A DNA stretch of 64,000 nucleotides from Thiomicrorhabdus sp. (GCF_963677875.1 NZ_OY782567.1:124001-188000), one strand, 5' to 3'; positions 51,275 to 59,828 are shown, numbered from the stretch's first letter. The notes: generated by a model not told the origin, from the sequence alone. Made by a program: numbers and translations.

Positions 51275-52711
51275 ATGAATTTTGTCATTCCATCTTTCGC
51301 ACCGGCAATGCCTGAAATGGTGTTATTGGCTCTGACGTCGTTTATTCTGGTTGCGGATACCTTTTGGTCAAAACGCTATCAATTTGCTACCTATTATGCG
51401 ACTCAATTCAGCCTCGTTGTGGTTGGTTATCTGATTCTGGCAAGCTTCACTGCGGATCAGGTGTTTACGTTTAACGACAGTTTCGTGCGCGACAGTTTTG
51501 CCGATATCATGAAATTGTTTACTTTGATCGTTTCTCTGGGAATTTTCCTGTTCTCACGTGAATATCTGCTGCAGCATAAGTTCTATAGCGGTGAGTTCTT
51601 CGTTCTGGGGTTATTTGGTATTCTCGGAATGTTTGTAATGATTTCGGCGAATAACTTTATTACCTTGTATTTGGGTCTGGAGATTATGTCTCTGTCGATG
51701 TATGCGATGATCGCTTTGCGTCGTAACAGTGATGTGGCCGTCGAATCTGCCATGAAATACTTCGTTTTGGGCGCTTTGGCAACCGGTATGTTGTTATACG
51801 GTTTCTCGATGATTTACGGTGCGACCGGGACCATTACTTTCCCTGAAATGTCCCAGGTCATCAATTCTGGTAAAGCCGACGGAATCGTTCTGGCGTTTGG
51901 TATCGTCTTTGTCGTGATCGGCCTGGCATTCAAACTGGGTGCGGTACCTTTCCACATGTGGATGCCCGACGTTTATCACGGGGCACCGACAGCGGTTACT
52001 CTGTATCTGGGGACGGCGCCTAAACTGGCCGGTTTTGCGATGGTGTACCGTTTGCTCTACGAAGCGATGCCGGGACTGGTTGGTGACTGGCAGTCACTGA
52101 TCATTGCGATTTCGGTTTTGTCCATGGCGGTTGGTGCTATTGTTGCCATTGCTCAGGACAATCTGAAGCGCATGCTGGCGTATTCCGGTATCGGGCATGT
52201 CGGATTTATGTTGCTGGGTGTGCTGGCGGCAACCGAAGACGGTTTTTCGGCCGCCATGTTCTATATCATTGTGTATGCGATTACCGGTGTGGCTGGCTTC
52301 GGGATGATTGTCGCTTTGTCTAAAACCGGCAATGAGTTTGACCGTATTGCGGATTTCAAAGGTTTGAACGTGCGCAATCCTTGGCTGGCTCTGATGATGC
52401 TGATCACTCTGTTTTCCATGGCCGGAATTCCTCCTTTCATCGGTTTCTGGGCGAAGATTCTGGTGATTGAAGAAGCGCTCAAAGCCGGGTTTGTATGGCT
52501 GGCGGTATTCGCTGTGATTACCGCGGTAATCAGTGCCTTCTACTATATTCGAGTCGTTAAATCGATGTATTTTGATAAACCGGATGATGAGTCGGCGCTT
52601 GAAACCATTACCCCGACCTTGAACTGGGGCGTCAGTTTGGCAGCCATTGTTCTGCTATTGTTAGGACTGGTGCCAAGTACCTTAATCGATCTGGCTTACT
52701 TGAGCATATAA
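51275..52711 (+). CDS. nuoN: NADH-quinone oxidoreductase subunit N
   Basis: A 478-residue antiporter-like subunit: LGLEIMSLSMYAMIALRR, FKLGAVPFHMWMPDVYHGAPTAV and LAYSGIGHVGFMLLG. It is the last of the 14 nuo genes. A terminator follows, then a DUF2818 gene. Confidence 0.96.
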   Translation: MNFVIPSFAPAMPEMVLLALTSFILVADTFWSKRYQFATYYATQFSLVVVGYLILASFTADQVFTFNDSFVRDSFADIMKLFTLIVSLGIFLFSREYLLQHKFYSGEFFVLGLFGILGMFVMISANNFITLYLGLEIMSLSMYAMIALRRNSDVAVESAMKYFVLGALATGMLLYGFSMIYGATGTITFPEMSQVINSGKADGIVLAFGIVFVVIGLAFKLGAVPFHMWMPDVYHGAPTAVTLYLGTAPKLAGFAMVYRLLYEAMPGLVGDWQSLIIAISVLSMAVGAIVAIAQDNLKRMLAYSGIGHVGFMLLGVLAATEDGFSAAMFYIIVYAITGVAGFGMIVALSKTGNEFDRIADFKGLNVRNPWLALMMLITLFSMAGIPPFIGFWAKILVIEEALKAGFVWLAVFAVITAVISAFYYIRVVKSMYFDKPDDESALETITPTLNWGVSLAAIVLLLLGLVPSTLIDLAYLSI

Positions 52712-52730
52712 TTGAGTTAGTTTGAAGATC

Positions 52731-52759
52731 AAGCCCGTCGATGTCCGGCGGGCTTTTTT
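52731..52759 (+). terminator. Rho-independent terminator of the nuo operon
   Basis: AAGCCCG at 52731-52737 pairs with CGGGCTT and extends inward by a T-G and a C-G pair; a run of T follows. It ends the 14-kb complex I transcript. Confidence 0.85.
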
Positions 52760-52817
52760 GTTTATGGATATCGGGTAGAATCTTCTCCTTACCCGGATAG
52801 TTTGATAGGAAGCTGAT

Positions 52818-53132
52818 ATGGATTTGAATCAAGCAGTGTGGTTGCTGTTGGTTACGGCGATCGTTTTGGCAAATGTGCCTTTTATTCTTGCTAATCGTCT
52901 GTTTTTGGTGATTAAAGTCGAAAGCAAGTCGATTGTGGTCAATCTGATTGAATGGTTTACCTATTTTGCCTTGACTGGATTGCTGGCTTATATGCTGGAA
53001 AAGAAAAGCATGGGGCATGTTTCGCCTCAGGACTGGGAGTTCTATACAGTGACGCTTTTCATGTTTGCGATTTTTGCTTTTCCGGGATTTATCTACCGCT
53101 ATAATCTCACCGCTTTTCTGAAACGCAGTTGA
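52818..53132 (+). CDS. DUF2818-family small membrane protein
   Basis: A 104-residue protein with three hydrophobic segments (about 7-28, 44-62 and 78-96) and the motif NVPFILANRLFLV. DUF2818 genes often lie directly behind nuoN, so a link to complex I is plausible, but no activity is established. RBS AGGAAG lies 7 bp before the ATG. It sits between the nuo terminator and its own terminator, so it has a separate promoter or depends on read-through. Confidence 0.82.
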   Translation: MDLNQAVWLLLVTAIVLANVPFILANRLFLVIKVESKSIVVNLIEWFTYFALTGLLAYMLEKKSMGHVSPQDWEFYTVTLFMFAIFAFPGFIYRYNLTAFLKRS

Positions 53133-53160
53133 GATTCGTATAACTGACAATCCTCTTGTA

Positions 53161-53184
53161 AAGGCGCCTTAGGGCGCCTTTTTC
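53161..53184 (+). terminator. Rho-independent terminator after the DUF2818 gene
   Basis: AAGGCGCC at 53161-53168 and GGCGCCTT at 53173-53180 form a perfect 8-bp stem with loop TTAG, then T. Confidence 0.9.
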
Positions 53185-53195
53185 GTTTCAATACA

Positions 53196-53240
53196 CTGTC
53201 ACCGGAAGGTCATCTCACTGTCATTTTCGGCTTCTAAACT
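53196..53240 (+). promoter_or_regulatory. Three-unit Pho box and -10 element of the phoX-phoD operon
   Basis: Three direct 7-bp units repeat every 11 bp: CTGTCAC at 53196, AGGTCAT at 53207 and CTGTCAT at 53218. This is the PhoB-box layout. A TAAACT at 53235-53240, 10 bp after the last unit, stands where PhoB-dependent promoters have their -10. The start codon of the PhoX gene is 36 bp further on. Confidence 0.8.
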
Positions 53241-53276
53241 TTTCCTAATCTGCAATACAAGAATTAGGAATACAGC

Positions 53277-54923
53277 ATGTCAGAACAGGACTTATCTAAA
53301 GAAACTACCGAAGAATTAAGCCGCCGCGCTTTTCTTGGCCGAAGTCTGCAGGTTGCCGGTACGGCAATGCCGCTGGTGTTGCTGACTGCCTGTAAATCCG
53401 ACGATGAAAGTTTTTTCGGGTCGACCGAAGATAACAAGCAGAATGAAGAGGATGACACCAGTGATGATGCGAACGACGATACTGGCGACAATGGAAACGA
53501 CGGTGATTCAGGAGACAATGGCGATCAACCGGATTCAGGAGACGGCTCCGAACAGCCGGAACCGAAGGAAACCGATTTAACACTTCGTGATACGCCGGAT
53601 GAAAACGGACTTTATCTTCCGGAAGGCTTCTCCTCTAGAATCATCGCCGAATCCGGTCTGCTGATCAAAGGAACCGGTTTTCTGGCGCCGTTTCCAATGT
53701 TCCCGGATGGTGCTTACAGTTTTGCCGATCCCGAGAATGATGGCGGCTGGATCCATGTAATCAATAAAGAAGTGCCGGCGATTGGCGGGGCGATTGCGGT
53801 TCGTTTCGATAAGGACGGCAATATCTCGGATGCCTATTCGATTTTGAATCATACCAACACCAATTGCGCCGGTGGATTTACCCCATGGGGTAGCTGGCTA
53901 TCCTGTGAGGAAGTTTCTTCCGGCACCAGTTGGGAAACGCACCCGCTTGGAAAAGGAACCTTCAACGGTGTCGAGTACCCGATCCGTCAGGATTACCTGG
54001 GAATTTTCAAACACGAGGCCGGAGTGGTCGATGCTTCAAATAAGACGATTTATTTAACCGAAGACCAGTCAGACGGATGTTTCTACCGTTTTGTCGCTGA
54101 CGATCCTCAGCCCTGGGATGGTTCGGTCAAAGGCGATCTGAGCAAAGGGCAGCTTCAAGTTGCGGTTGTAAGAGCGAATGGTGCTTTGTTAGCGAATACC
54201 GGCAGTCTCTCGACCAATAATCTTCCGACAATGACGGTTGAGTGGGTGAATGTTCCCGATTATATGGCGGGGTATGAGTCCTGGAATCTGGATTTTCTGA
54301 CCGGAAGCCTTGCGACGACGCTGACCGGTTTGGGGGTCTATCTGGCCGATGCAATTTTTGATGCGGATCCACCGAACCCAACCCGCTATCAGGTAAACGA
54401 AGCGACCGTTTTTAACGGTGGGGAAGGTTGCTGGTATCACGAAGGAAAAGTGTATTTCACGACCAAAGGCGATAATCGTGTCTGGGAATATGTCGTTGAA
54501 AGTCGTAAGTTGAGCATTCTTTACGACGAAGATTTCTATCTCGATCCAATTCTGACTGGAGTCGACAACCTGATTGTCGAATCGCACCATGATCACATTG
54601 TCGTCGCCGAAGACGGCGGTAATCTTGAGGCGGTAGTCATTACACCGGAAAACAAGCTGATGCCTCTGGTTCGCCTCAGCCCGAAAGGCCATTACGGCTC
54701 GGAAATCACCGGACTGGCCTTTAACCCGCAAAGAACACGTTTCTATTTCAATTCCCAGCGAGGCAGCAGTAGCGGTCCTCTGTTGGCTGAAATGTCCGTT
54801 TTCATTCCTAAAGATGTTCAGGATCAGATGGATGAAAAAATGCTCAATCAGATGCCCGGCAATGGCGGAGGTATTACTTACGAGATTTACCGGGATGACG
54901 GTTTGCCGATTTTCGGCTCTTGA
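53277..54923 (+). CDS. phoX: PhoX-family (DUF839) alkaline phosphatase, Tat lipoprotein
   Basis: A 548-residue protein with a twin-arginine signal (SRRAFLGRS, Arg 16-17) ending in a lipobox LLTAC (C39), so it should be folded before export and lipid-anchored. Residues ~44-98 are an Asp/Asn/Gly/Glu-rich linker. The rest matches the PhoX/DUF839 beta-propeller, with FTPWGSWLSCEE, KTIYLTEDQSDGCFYRF and the C-terminal GLAFNPQRTRFYFNSQRG. Characterised PhoX enzymes use Ca2+ and Fe3+ to hydrolyse phosphomonoesters. A Pho box lies directly upstream and a PhoD-type gene follows 25 bp later, so both are probably induced by phosphate starvation. Confidence 0.87.
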   Translation: MSEQDLSKETTEELSRRAFLGRSLQVAGTAMPLVLLTACKSDDESFFGSTEDNKQNEEDDTSDDANDDTGDNGNDGDSGDNGDQPDSGDGSEQPEPKETDLTLRDTPDENGLYLPEGFSSRIIAESGLLIKGTGFLAPFPMFPDGAYSFADPENDGGWIHVINKEVPAIGGAIAVRFDKDGNISDAYSILNHTNTNCAGGFTPWGSWLSCEEVSSGTSWETHPLGKGTFNGVEYPIRQDYLGIFKHEAGVVDASNKTIYLTEDQSDGCFYRFVADDPQPWDGSVKGDLSKGQLQVAVVRANGALLANTGSLSTNNLPTMTVEWVNVPDYMAGYESWNLDFLTGSLATTLTGLGVYLADAIFDADPPNPTRYQVNEATVFNGGEGCWYHEGKVYFTTKGDNRVWEYVVESRKLSILYDEDFYLDPILTGVDNLIVESHHDHIVVAEDGGNLEAVVITPENKLMPLVRLSPKGHYGSEITGLAFNPQRTRFYFNSQRGSSSGPLLAEMSVFIPKDVQDQMDEKMLNQMPGNGGGITYEIYRDDGLPIFGS

Positions 54924-54948
54924 GGTGCAGGCAATTTAGGGGAATGAT

Positions 54949-57249
54949 ATGGCTGATAATAAATCTGTGAAAGAGCAGCAACCCGAGCGCGAAAAAGCGT
55001 TTGGCCGCCGGGCATTTTTAGGGCGAAGTGCTTTGTATGGCGGCGTTACTCTGCCGCTGTTAAGCGGTTGCGGAAATGGCAGCAGTACCTTTTTTAACGC
55101 TGAGGCGCAGGAAGAAGACGCTGACAGTGACGATCAGAGCGGTAATGGCAATCAGAATTCCGGAGACGATCAATCCGGCAATGACGGCGAAGATAACAAC
55201 AACGATCAGTCTGGAGATGGTTCCCAAGACGGCGAAGAAGAGCAGGGTTTCAACGCATCCGGTTACTGGCAGTATCGCAGCGATTTGTCGAAATTGGAGC
55301 TGAACTTCGATGTGTCTACCTTCAATGCCGACGCCATGCCGAGAATGAATTATGTATTGCCGGTCGCCGCGATGTTGGATGAAGCGATGTATTGGACAGA
55401 AGGCGGCGGCAAAAGTCCATTGCTTTTGCAGTGGGTACGTGAGCCTGTCGAAGCATCGATCGGTGGCGAGGAAGCCAGCGGGATCTGGAGTAATGCCTTT
55501 GGCTACCGTTTGACACTGAATGCCGATGGCACCGCATTGCTGGAATATGATGGAGAGTCCACCGATGGTGACGGTTTTTGCGGTTTGAATCGTTTGACTG
55601 CAAACCCTTTTCTTCAAGGGGTCGCCAGTGGTGATCCTCAAAGCGAAAGTCTGGTCTTGTGGAGCCGTTTCTCTCCGGAGGAAGAAGCTCTGGTCAATTG
55701 GAGCCTTGCTGAAGATCCTCTATTCCAGCGTCCGGTGCAAAGCGGCACACTGCAGGCGCTGGCAGAAAAAGATTTCTGTTTGAAAGTGCAGGTCAGTGGT
55801 CTGCAGGCAAACAAGCAGTATTATTATCGTTTTGAACCGGTGACGGCTGTCGATGAGCATAACCGGGTGCAATATTCGCTGATCGGGCGTGCAAAAACTT
55901 TACCGGTAGCCGATGCCGCATTGGATCAATTGCGCGTGGCGGTGGTTTCCTGTGCCAGCTATCCGCATGGTTATTTTAACGGTTACCGTCAAGTTGCCCG
56001 ACATGATGATCTGGACTATGTATTGCATCTCGGCGACTACATTTATGAATATCCGGGGGCGGATGCCGGTGCTGATAACGATTACGCCGATGCCGACGCA
56101 ATTTCTGCCGGGCGTACTTACGATGCCGATAATCGCAAAGAGATTGTAAATCTGGAAGATTATCGTCGCAGGCATCAGCATTACAAAGAAGATGCCGATC
56201 TTCAGCTACTGCATAGTCGTTATGCATTCATCACGACCTGGGATGATCACGAAACTGCCGATAACAGCTGGGATCCGGACGGTTCGGACACTTTGGGCGG
56301 AGCGGTCAATCATAGTGAAAGCAGCGAGGGCGTCTGGGAAACTCGTAAATCGGTTGCGGTGCAGGCGTATAACGAGTGGATGCCGATCACGCCGATCAAT
56401 GACTTTGCCGATCCGCAGATTTATCGTTCGTTCAGTTTCGGGACGCTTGCGGAATTGATGATTCTGGATACGCGTATTCAGGGGCGGCATCAGCAGCCAA
56501 ATGTGCTGACTGACGATTATAACGATCCTGACAGACGTCTGATTTCCGAGGCTCAGGAAGCCTGGCTTAAAGAACGTTTGCGCAAGAGTCACGAAGCGGG
56601 AAGAACTTGGAAACTGCTCGGTCAGCAAGTTATGATGGGGCAGTTTAAAATCCCGATGGCATCCATTGCCACAGGGTTGTCCGATCCGTCGGCGCTGCCG
56701 GAAGCGTTGCGTGAGAATTTTGAAGCGTTTCAGAACCGGGATTTCTTCACCGGAAATCCGCTGGACAGCTATCAGCAGTTGGTTACCATGGCGGAAAATT
56801 CAAAATGGCTTGAGGTTGCCAACACCGATCAGTGGGATGGCTATAACGCGAATCGTCAGAGAATTTGGGATTATGTCCGCGATCAGGACATCGATAATCT
56901 GGTGGTTCTGACCGGCGATATTCATACCTCGTGGGCGATGGAACTGGTGAAAGAACCGGTTAACCCGTGGACCGAAACCTATGGAGTCGAATTTGTAACA
57001 ACTTCGATTACTTCTCCGGGATTGGTGGATACCAAAGGGGTGTTGGAAGGGGCGCTCAAAGTTTATAACCCGCATATCAAATATACCGATTTGTCTAAGC
57101 ACGGCTATCTTCTGCTGACGTTAAATCCGCAGAATACCACGGCGGAATGGTATCACCTGGAAGATATTCTCGATCGCAATAATAATAATCAGAGTATTTC
57201 CGCACGTTACAGAGTAGCAGCAGGATCACACAGTTTGGAGAAAGCATAA
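54949..57249 (+). CDS. phoD: PhoD-family phosphatase/phosphodiesterase, Tat lipoprotein
   Basis: A 766-residue protein with a twin-arginine signal (FGRRAFLGRS, Arg 20-21), lipobox LLSGC (C41) and a disordered acidic Gln/Asn/Gly linker (about 48-100), closely echoing its neighbour. A unique segment follows (about 100-215). The PhoD N-terminal domain begins GVASGDPQSESLVLWSRF. The metallophosphoesterase core has SCASYPHGYF, HLGDYIYEY, TWDDHETADNSW and GDIHTSWAMEL. PhoD enzymes cleave phosphomonoesters and diesters outside the inner membrane. It is the second gene of the Pho-box operon and is followed by a strong terminator. Confidence 0.9.
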   Translation: MADNKSVKEQQPEREKAFGRRAFLGRSALYGGVTLPLLSGCGNGSSTFFNAEAQEEDADSDDQSGNGNQNSGDDQSGNDGEDNNNDQSGDGSQDGEEEQGFNASGYWQYRSDLSKLELNFDVSTFNADAMPRMNYVLPVAAMLDEAMYWTEGGGKSPLLLQWVREPVEASIGGEEASGIWSNAFGYRLTLNADGTALLEYDGESTDGDGFCGLNRLTANPFLQGVASGDPQSESLVLWSRFSPEEEALVNWSLAEDPLFQRPVQSGTLQALAEKDFCLKVQVSGLQANKQYYYRFEPVTAVDEHNRVQYSLIGRAKTLPVADAALDQLRVAVVSCASYPHGYFNGYRQVARHDDLDYVLHLGDYIYEYPGADAGADNDYADADAISAGRTYDADNRKEIVNLEDYRRRHQHYKEDADLQLLHSRYAFITTWDDHETADNSWDPDGSDTLGGAVNHSESSEGVWETRKSVAVQAYNEWMPITPINDFADPQIYRSFSFGTLAELMILDTRIQGRHQQPNVLTDDYNDPDRRLISEAQEAWLKERLRKSHEAGRTWKLLGQQVMMGQFKIPMASIATGLSDPSALPEALRENFEAFQNRDFFTGNPLDSYQQLVTMAENSKWLEVANTDQWDGYNANRQRIWDYVRDQDIDNLVVLTGDIHTSWAMELVKEPVNPWTETYGVEFVTTSITSPGLVDTKGVLEGALKVYNPHIKYTDLSKHGYLLLTLNPQNTTAEWYHLEDILDRNNNNQSISARYRVAAGSHSLEKA

Positions 57250-57316
57250 GTCCGGACGTAGCGGAATCTGCTATCCAATTGTAATCTTCATTTAAACAAC
57301 TTTTTTGTCATCTCTT

Positions 57317-57353
57317 AACCCGGTGTTTCTTTTCAGAGACACCGGGTTTTTTT
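57317..57353 (+). terminator. Rho-independent terminator of the phoX-phoD operon
   Basis: A 14-pair stem (57317-57330 with 57335-57348, one T-G wobble, loop TTTC) is followed by seven T. Confidence 0.92.
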
Positions 57354-57601
57354 GTTTTGTATGGTGAAATTTTTCGGGCTGTTTTGTTATCAGAACAGAT
57401 TTCGGACATTTTTTCATTTTAAGGTGGATAGTGCATCTTTAATATGGTTTTTGTTTTAAATAAACTGTTTTAATTCAATTAGTTATTTTTTCTTTCTTGA
57501 AAGAGTGTAAGGTTTTTTTAAGCAAGGATGAGTTGAGTATTTTGGTGTTTTTTCCTGAGCCGGAGTTTCTTAAACTAGAAATGCACAAGCGAATCTGACT
57601 C
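57354..57601 (+). other. AT-rich intergenic region upstream of the micro-ORF operon
   Basis: About 250 bp rich in T-tracts, with no ORF of note. It should hold the promoter of the following genes, but no convincing -35/-10 pair is seen. GC content rises abruptly at 57605, where the micro-ORF begins. Confidence 0.5.
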
Positions 57602-57667
57602 ATGAAACCGAACGGTCCGACCGGGGGTGGGGATCCCTACGGGTTCGTCTTCGTTGCATTCATTTAA
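57602..57667 (+). CDS. 21-codon micro-ORF (possible leader or precursor peptide)
   Basis: ATG at 57602 opens a 21-codon ORF reading MKPN, then GPTGGGDPYG, then FVFVAFI, stopping with TAA at 57665-57667. It lies 23 bp ahead of the BacA-like gene. It coincides with a GC-rich island in an AT-rich region. One Tyr and three Phe fall in the last nine residues, so it could be a leader peptide sensing aromatic amino acids. Alternatively, it could be a precursor or scaffold peptide for the enzymes downstream. CGAAC at 57609-57613 can pair with GTTCG at 57643-57647, so the DNA may instead encode a structured RNA. No strong ribosome site is seen. I know of no matching family. Confidence 0.35.
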   Translation: MKPNGPTGGGDPYGFVFVAFI

Positions 57668-57690
57668 AAATATGCACAGGGAGAAACCTT

Positions 57691-58233
57691 ATGACATCAG
57701 ATAAAGAGTTGGTTATTCACACGCTTGGACCGAGCGGTACCAATTGCGAAATGGCAGCACAGCACTGGATGAAAGAACACAATTCGATTGGCCGGGTTGT
57801 GCTGCATCAGACACTGGAAGAAGCCCAGGCGGCGACTCTGGAGGATCAGGAAAATGCGATGTTACTTGGCTGTGTGGTCTATCCGGACCTGCACAACATC
57901 GTTTTTGAGCATTTGCAGGAATTTGAGTTAATGGAATGCTTTGTGGTTCCGACTTTGGAAATGGTTCTGGCGGGACATAAAAGCGAAATTTCGGTAGAGG
58001 ATCGCTTTATCTGCCACCCGGCGCCGAAGAGTCTGCTGCCGAAAGCGGCAAAGCATGTCGAACTTGCAACCAGTAATGCCGAGGCTGCCAGACGCTGCGC
58101 GCTTCATCAGGCCGATTTCTGCATCACGACCTTGCCGTCGGCGTTGGAAAACGGTTTGATGGTTGTACAGCGATTTGGTGAAATCAAAATGGGCTTCAGC
58201 GTTCATAAAAAAACCATTCAGGAGGAAAAGTAA
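57691..58233 (+). CDS. BacA-like prephenate decarboxylase / prephenate dehydratase-fold protein
   Basis: A 180-residue protein with the fold and motifs of the prephenate dehydratase catalytic domain: HTLGPSGTNCEMAA at the N-terminus, LEEAQAATLE, and the second-lobe ATSNAEAARRCALHQADFCITTLPSALENGL. The TRF motif needed by true prephenate dehydratases is absent and the protein ends early. It thus resembles BacA of bacilysin synthesis, which decarboxylates prephenate without aromatisation. No ACT regulatory domain is present. Its substrate is inferred. RBS AGGGAG lies 8 bp before the ATG. The stop overlaps the next start (TAATG), so it is tightly coupled to the DUF6421 gene. Confidence 0.68.
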   Translation: MTSDKELVIHTLGPSGTNCEMAAQHWMKEHNSIGRVVLHQTLEEAQAATLEDQENAMLLGCVVYPDLHNIVFEHLQEFELMECFVVPTLEMVLAGHKSEISVEDRFICHPAPKSLLPKAAKHVELATSNAEAARRCALHQADFCITTLPSALENGLMVVQRFGEIKMGFSVHKKTIQEEK

Positions 58234-59828
58234 TGCAAGCGTTTATCCAGTCTCTGACGCCTCAGTTACAGCGTTTTGATGAAGTCTTTAATGAGTGGTT
58301 GGCTTACCGGTCGGCGACCGAAGGCATGACCTGGGGGCTTGATCACCGTTTTGTCGAGCGTCTGCTGTTTCATGTCGAACAGCTGTATCAAGCAATTGGT
58401 CGGGAAGATTTGTATCGTATTTTTCGTGCGGATTTTGATCGTTGGGTCGAATCCGGTGTTGATCAGGAGCCGGATTTTTCCAACTATGCCCGTTGCTACA
58501 GTTCGTCGGGAGAAGGCAAAGTAGATTTTTTTATCGGACCGCTGCGTTGCCCGAATTCGGATCTGGGCAACCGTTTTGAGTGGCAGTATTTCGTTTCTTT
58601 GAGAGATGACCCGCTGATCTCAATGGAGGTGCTTCAACCGTGGCGGAACTATAAAGCGCAGCCATGCCAGCCGAGCCGGTTGTTACAAGCTTCACAAGGT
58701 GTGTCCAAGGGCAATTGCCTGGTATTTTTTCCGGAAAATATTCAGGCGCTGCAAAAGGTTGAATCTCAAGGGTGCGCGCTGTTTTTCTTCAACAAATTTG
58801 AAACTTTTTACAAAGGCTTGACGGTTCCGAATACCCGTATTTTGAGTGATTATCAGCCGGATGTGCATTACAACAGCGAAGATTTTTATACCGCCCGAAG
58901 TCTGTGGGGGTATTTGCATGACTACTTTCACCATCAGGGAATTCGTCCTCTGCAGGACAATCTTTATCTTAAACTCAACTGGCATTGCGGTGTACTGGAG
59001 GAGATTAAGGTGGATGCACAGACCTTGCTGTTGTGCAACCAGCAGCGCGACCTGCTGCCATACGCTACTCTGGTGATGGAGATGATTCTGTTTGAACGTC
59101 TGTTCCGTTATCCTTTTCAGGCCGATGCGGAACGAAATTTCGATGCTGCGACCGGATGTTTTCTGTATGAGTGGTTAAAGCGGGATGGAGCGTTTGATGT
59201 GGATGAGCAAGGACGATTGCACTTGGAATGGCCCCGTTTGCTGATCTCCATCGAAAAAATGGTTGCTGCAATTGAGACGGTTGAAGCGTTTGAGGAGAAC
59301 GACCGGTTTCAGGCGGAAGCCAGAACACTGGTGGAACGTTTCCTGTTGCCGGGAGAAAATGCCCGGTTCCGTCTGTCGGATGATCAATTGGTGATGCGTA
59401 ACAAATTGCAGGCTTTGAAGGGAACGACAGAGTCGCTTGCGATGCGGGCCGGCGAAGGGTTGAGAATGGTGAAAATCGATTATGACGGGCGGCGTTTTCA
59501 TACACTTTTGAACAGTGGTAACGGGGAAGTCGGCGAACAGACTTTGTTTGACTATCGTCAGCAGGGAAATCTGGTAACGGCGAGTTACGAGGGGGGCGAA
59601 ATTCTCTGCGGTCATCTGATCGCGAAGGTGCTACCGGATCAGCGTCTGGATATGCGCTACCATCACCTCAACCGTAACGGAGAACTGAAAATCGGCACCT
59701 GCCTGAGTACTCCGAGTTACTTGGAGGACGGGCGCTTGAGTCTGGATGAAGTCTGGCAATGGTTGTGCGACGATTTCAGTCGAGGCCAGTCGAAAATCGT
59801 CGAACTTGAAGCTCTTCAGGCTTTATAA
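58233..59828 (+). CDS. DUF6421-like protein fused to an N-acetylglutamate-synthase-like/lipocalin-like domain
   Basis: A 531-residue, apparently soluble protein. Residues 1 to about 400 resemble DUF6421. They carry a cluster of potential metal ligands: H229, D230, H233, H234 (LHDYFHHQG), H251 (WHCG), E256, E257 and D261 (EEIKVD). Residues ~412-527 (KIDYDGRRFHTLLNSGNGEV ... STPSYLEDGRLSLDEVWQW) match a small stand-alone family often labelled N-acetylglutamate synthase, whose real role is unclear and which looks like a lipocalin-type barrel. Chemistry is unknown. The gene overlaps the BacA-like gene by one base and ends at a perfect terminator, so the two form one operon. Domain calls are from memory of the families. 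Confidence 0.6.
   Translation: MQAFIQSLTPQLQRFDEVFNEWLAYRSATEGMTWGLDHRFVERLLFHVEQLYQAIGREDLYRIFRADFDRWVESGVDQEPDFSNYARCYSSSGEGKVDFFIGPLRCPNSDLGNRFEWQYFVSLRDDPLISMEVLQPWRNYKAQPCQPSRLLQASQGVSKGNCLVFFPENIQALQKVESQGCALFFFNKFETFYKGLTVPNTRILSDYQPDVHYNSEDFYTARSLWGYLHDYFHHQGIRPLQDNLYLKLNWHCGVLEEIKVDAQTLLLCNQQRDLLPYATLVMEMILFERLFRYPFQADAERNFDAATGCFLYEWLKRDGAFDVDEQGRLHLEWPRLLISIEKMVAAIETVEAFEENDRFQAEARTLVERFLLPGENARFRLSDDQLVMRNKLQALKGTTESLAMRAGEGLRMVKIDYDGRRFHTLLNSGNGEVGEQTLFDYRQQGNLVTASYEGGEILCGHLIAKVLPDQRLDMRYHHLNRNGELKIGTCLSTPSYLEDGRLSLDEVWQWLCDDFSRGQSKIVELEALQAL

Noticed and set aside
57605-57660. Known riboswitch or T-box in the GC-rich leader
   Set aside because: No recognisable riboswitch core, T-box sequence or terminator/antiterminator pair could be drawn; only a short CGAAC/GTTCG pairing is seen.
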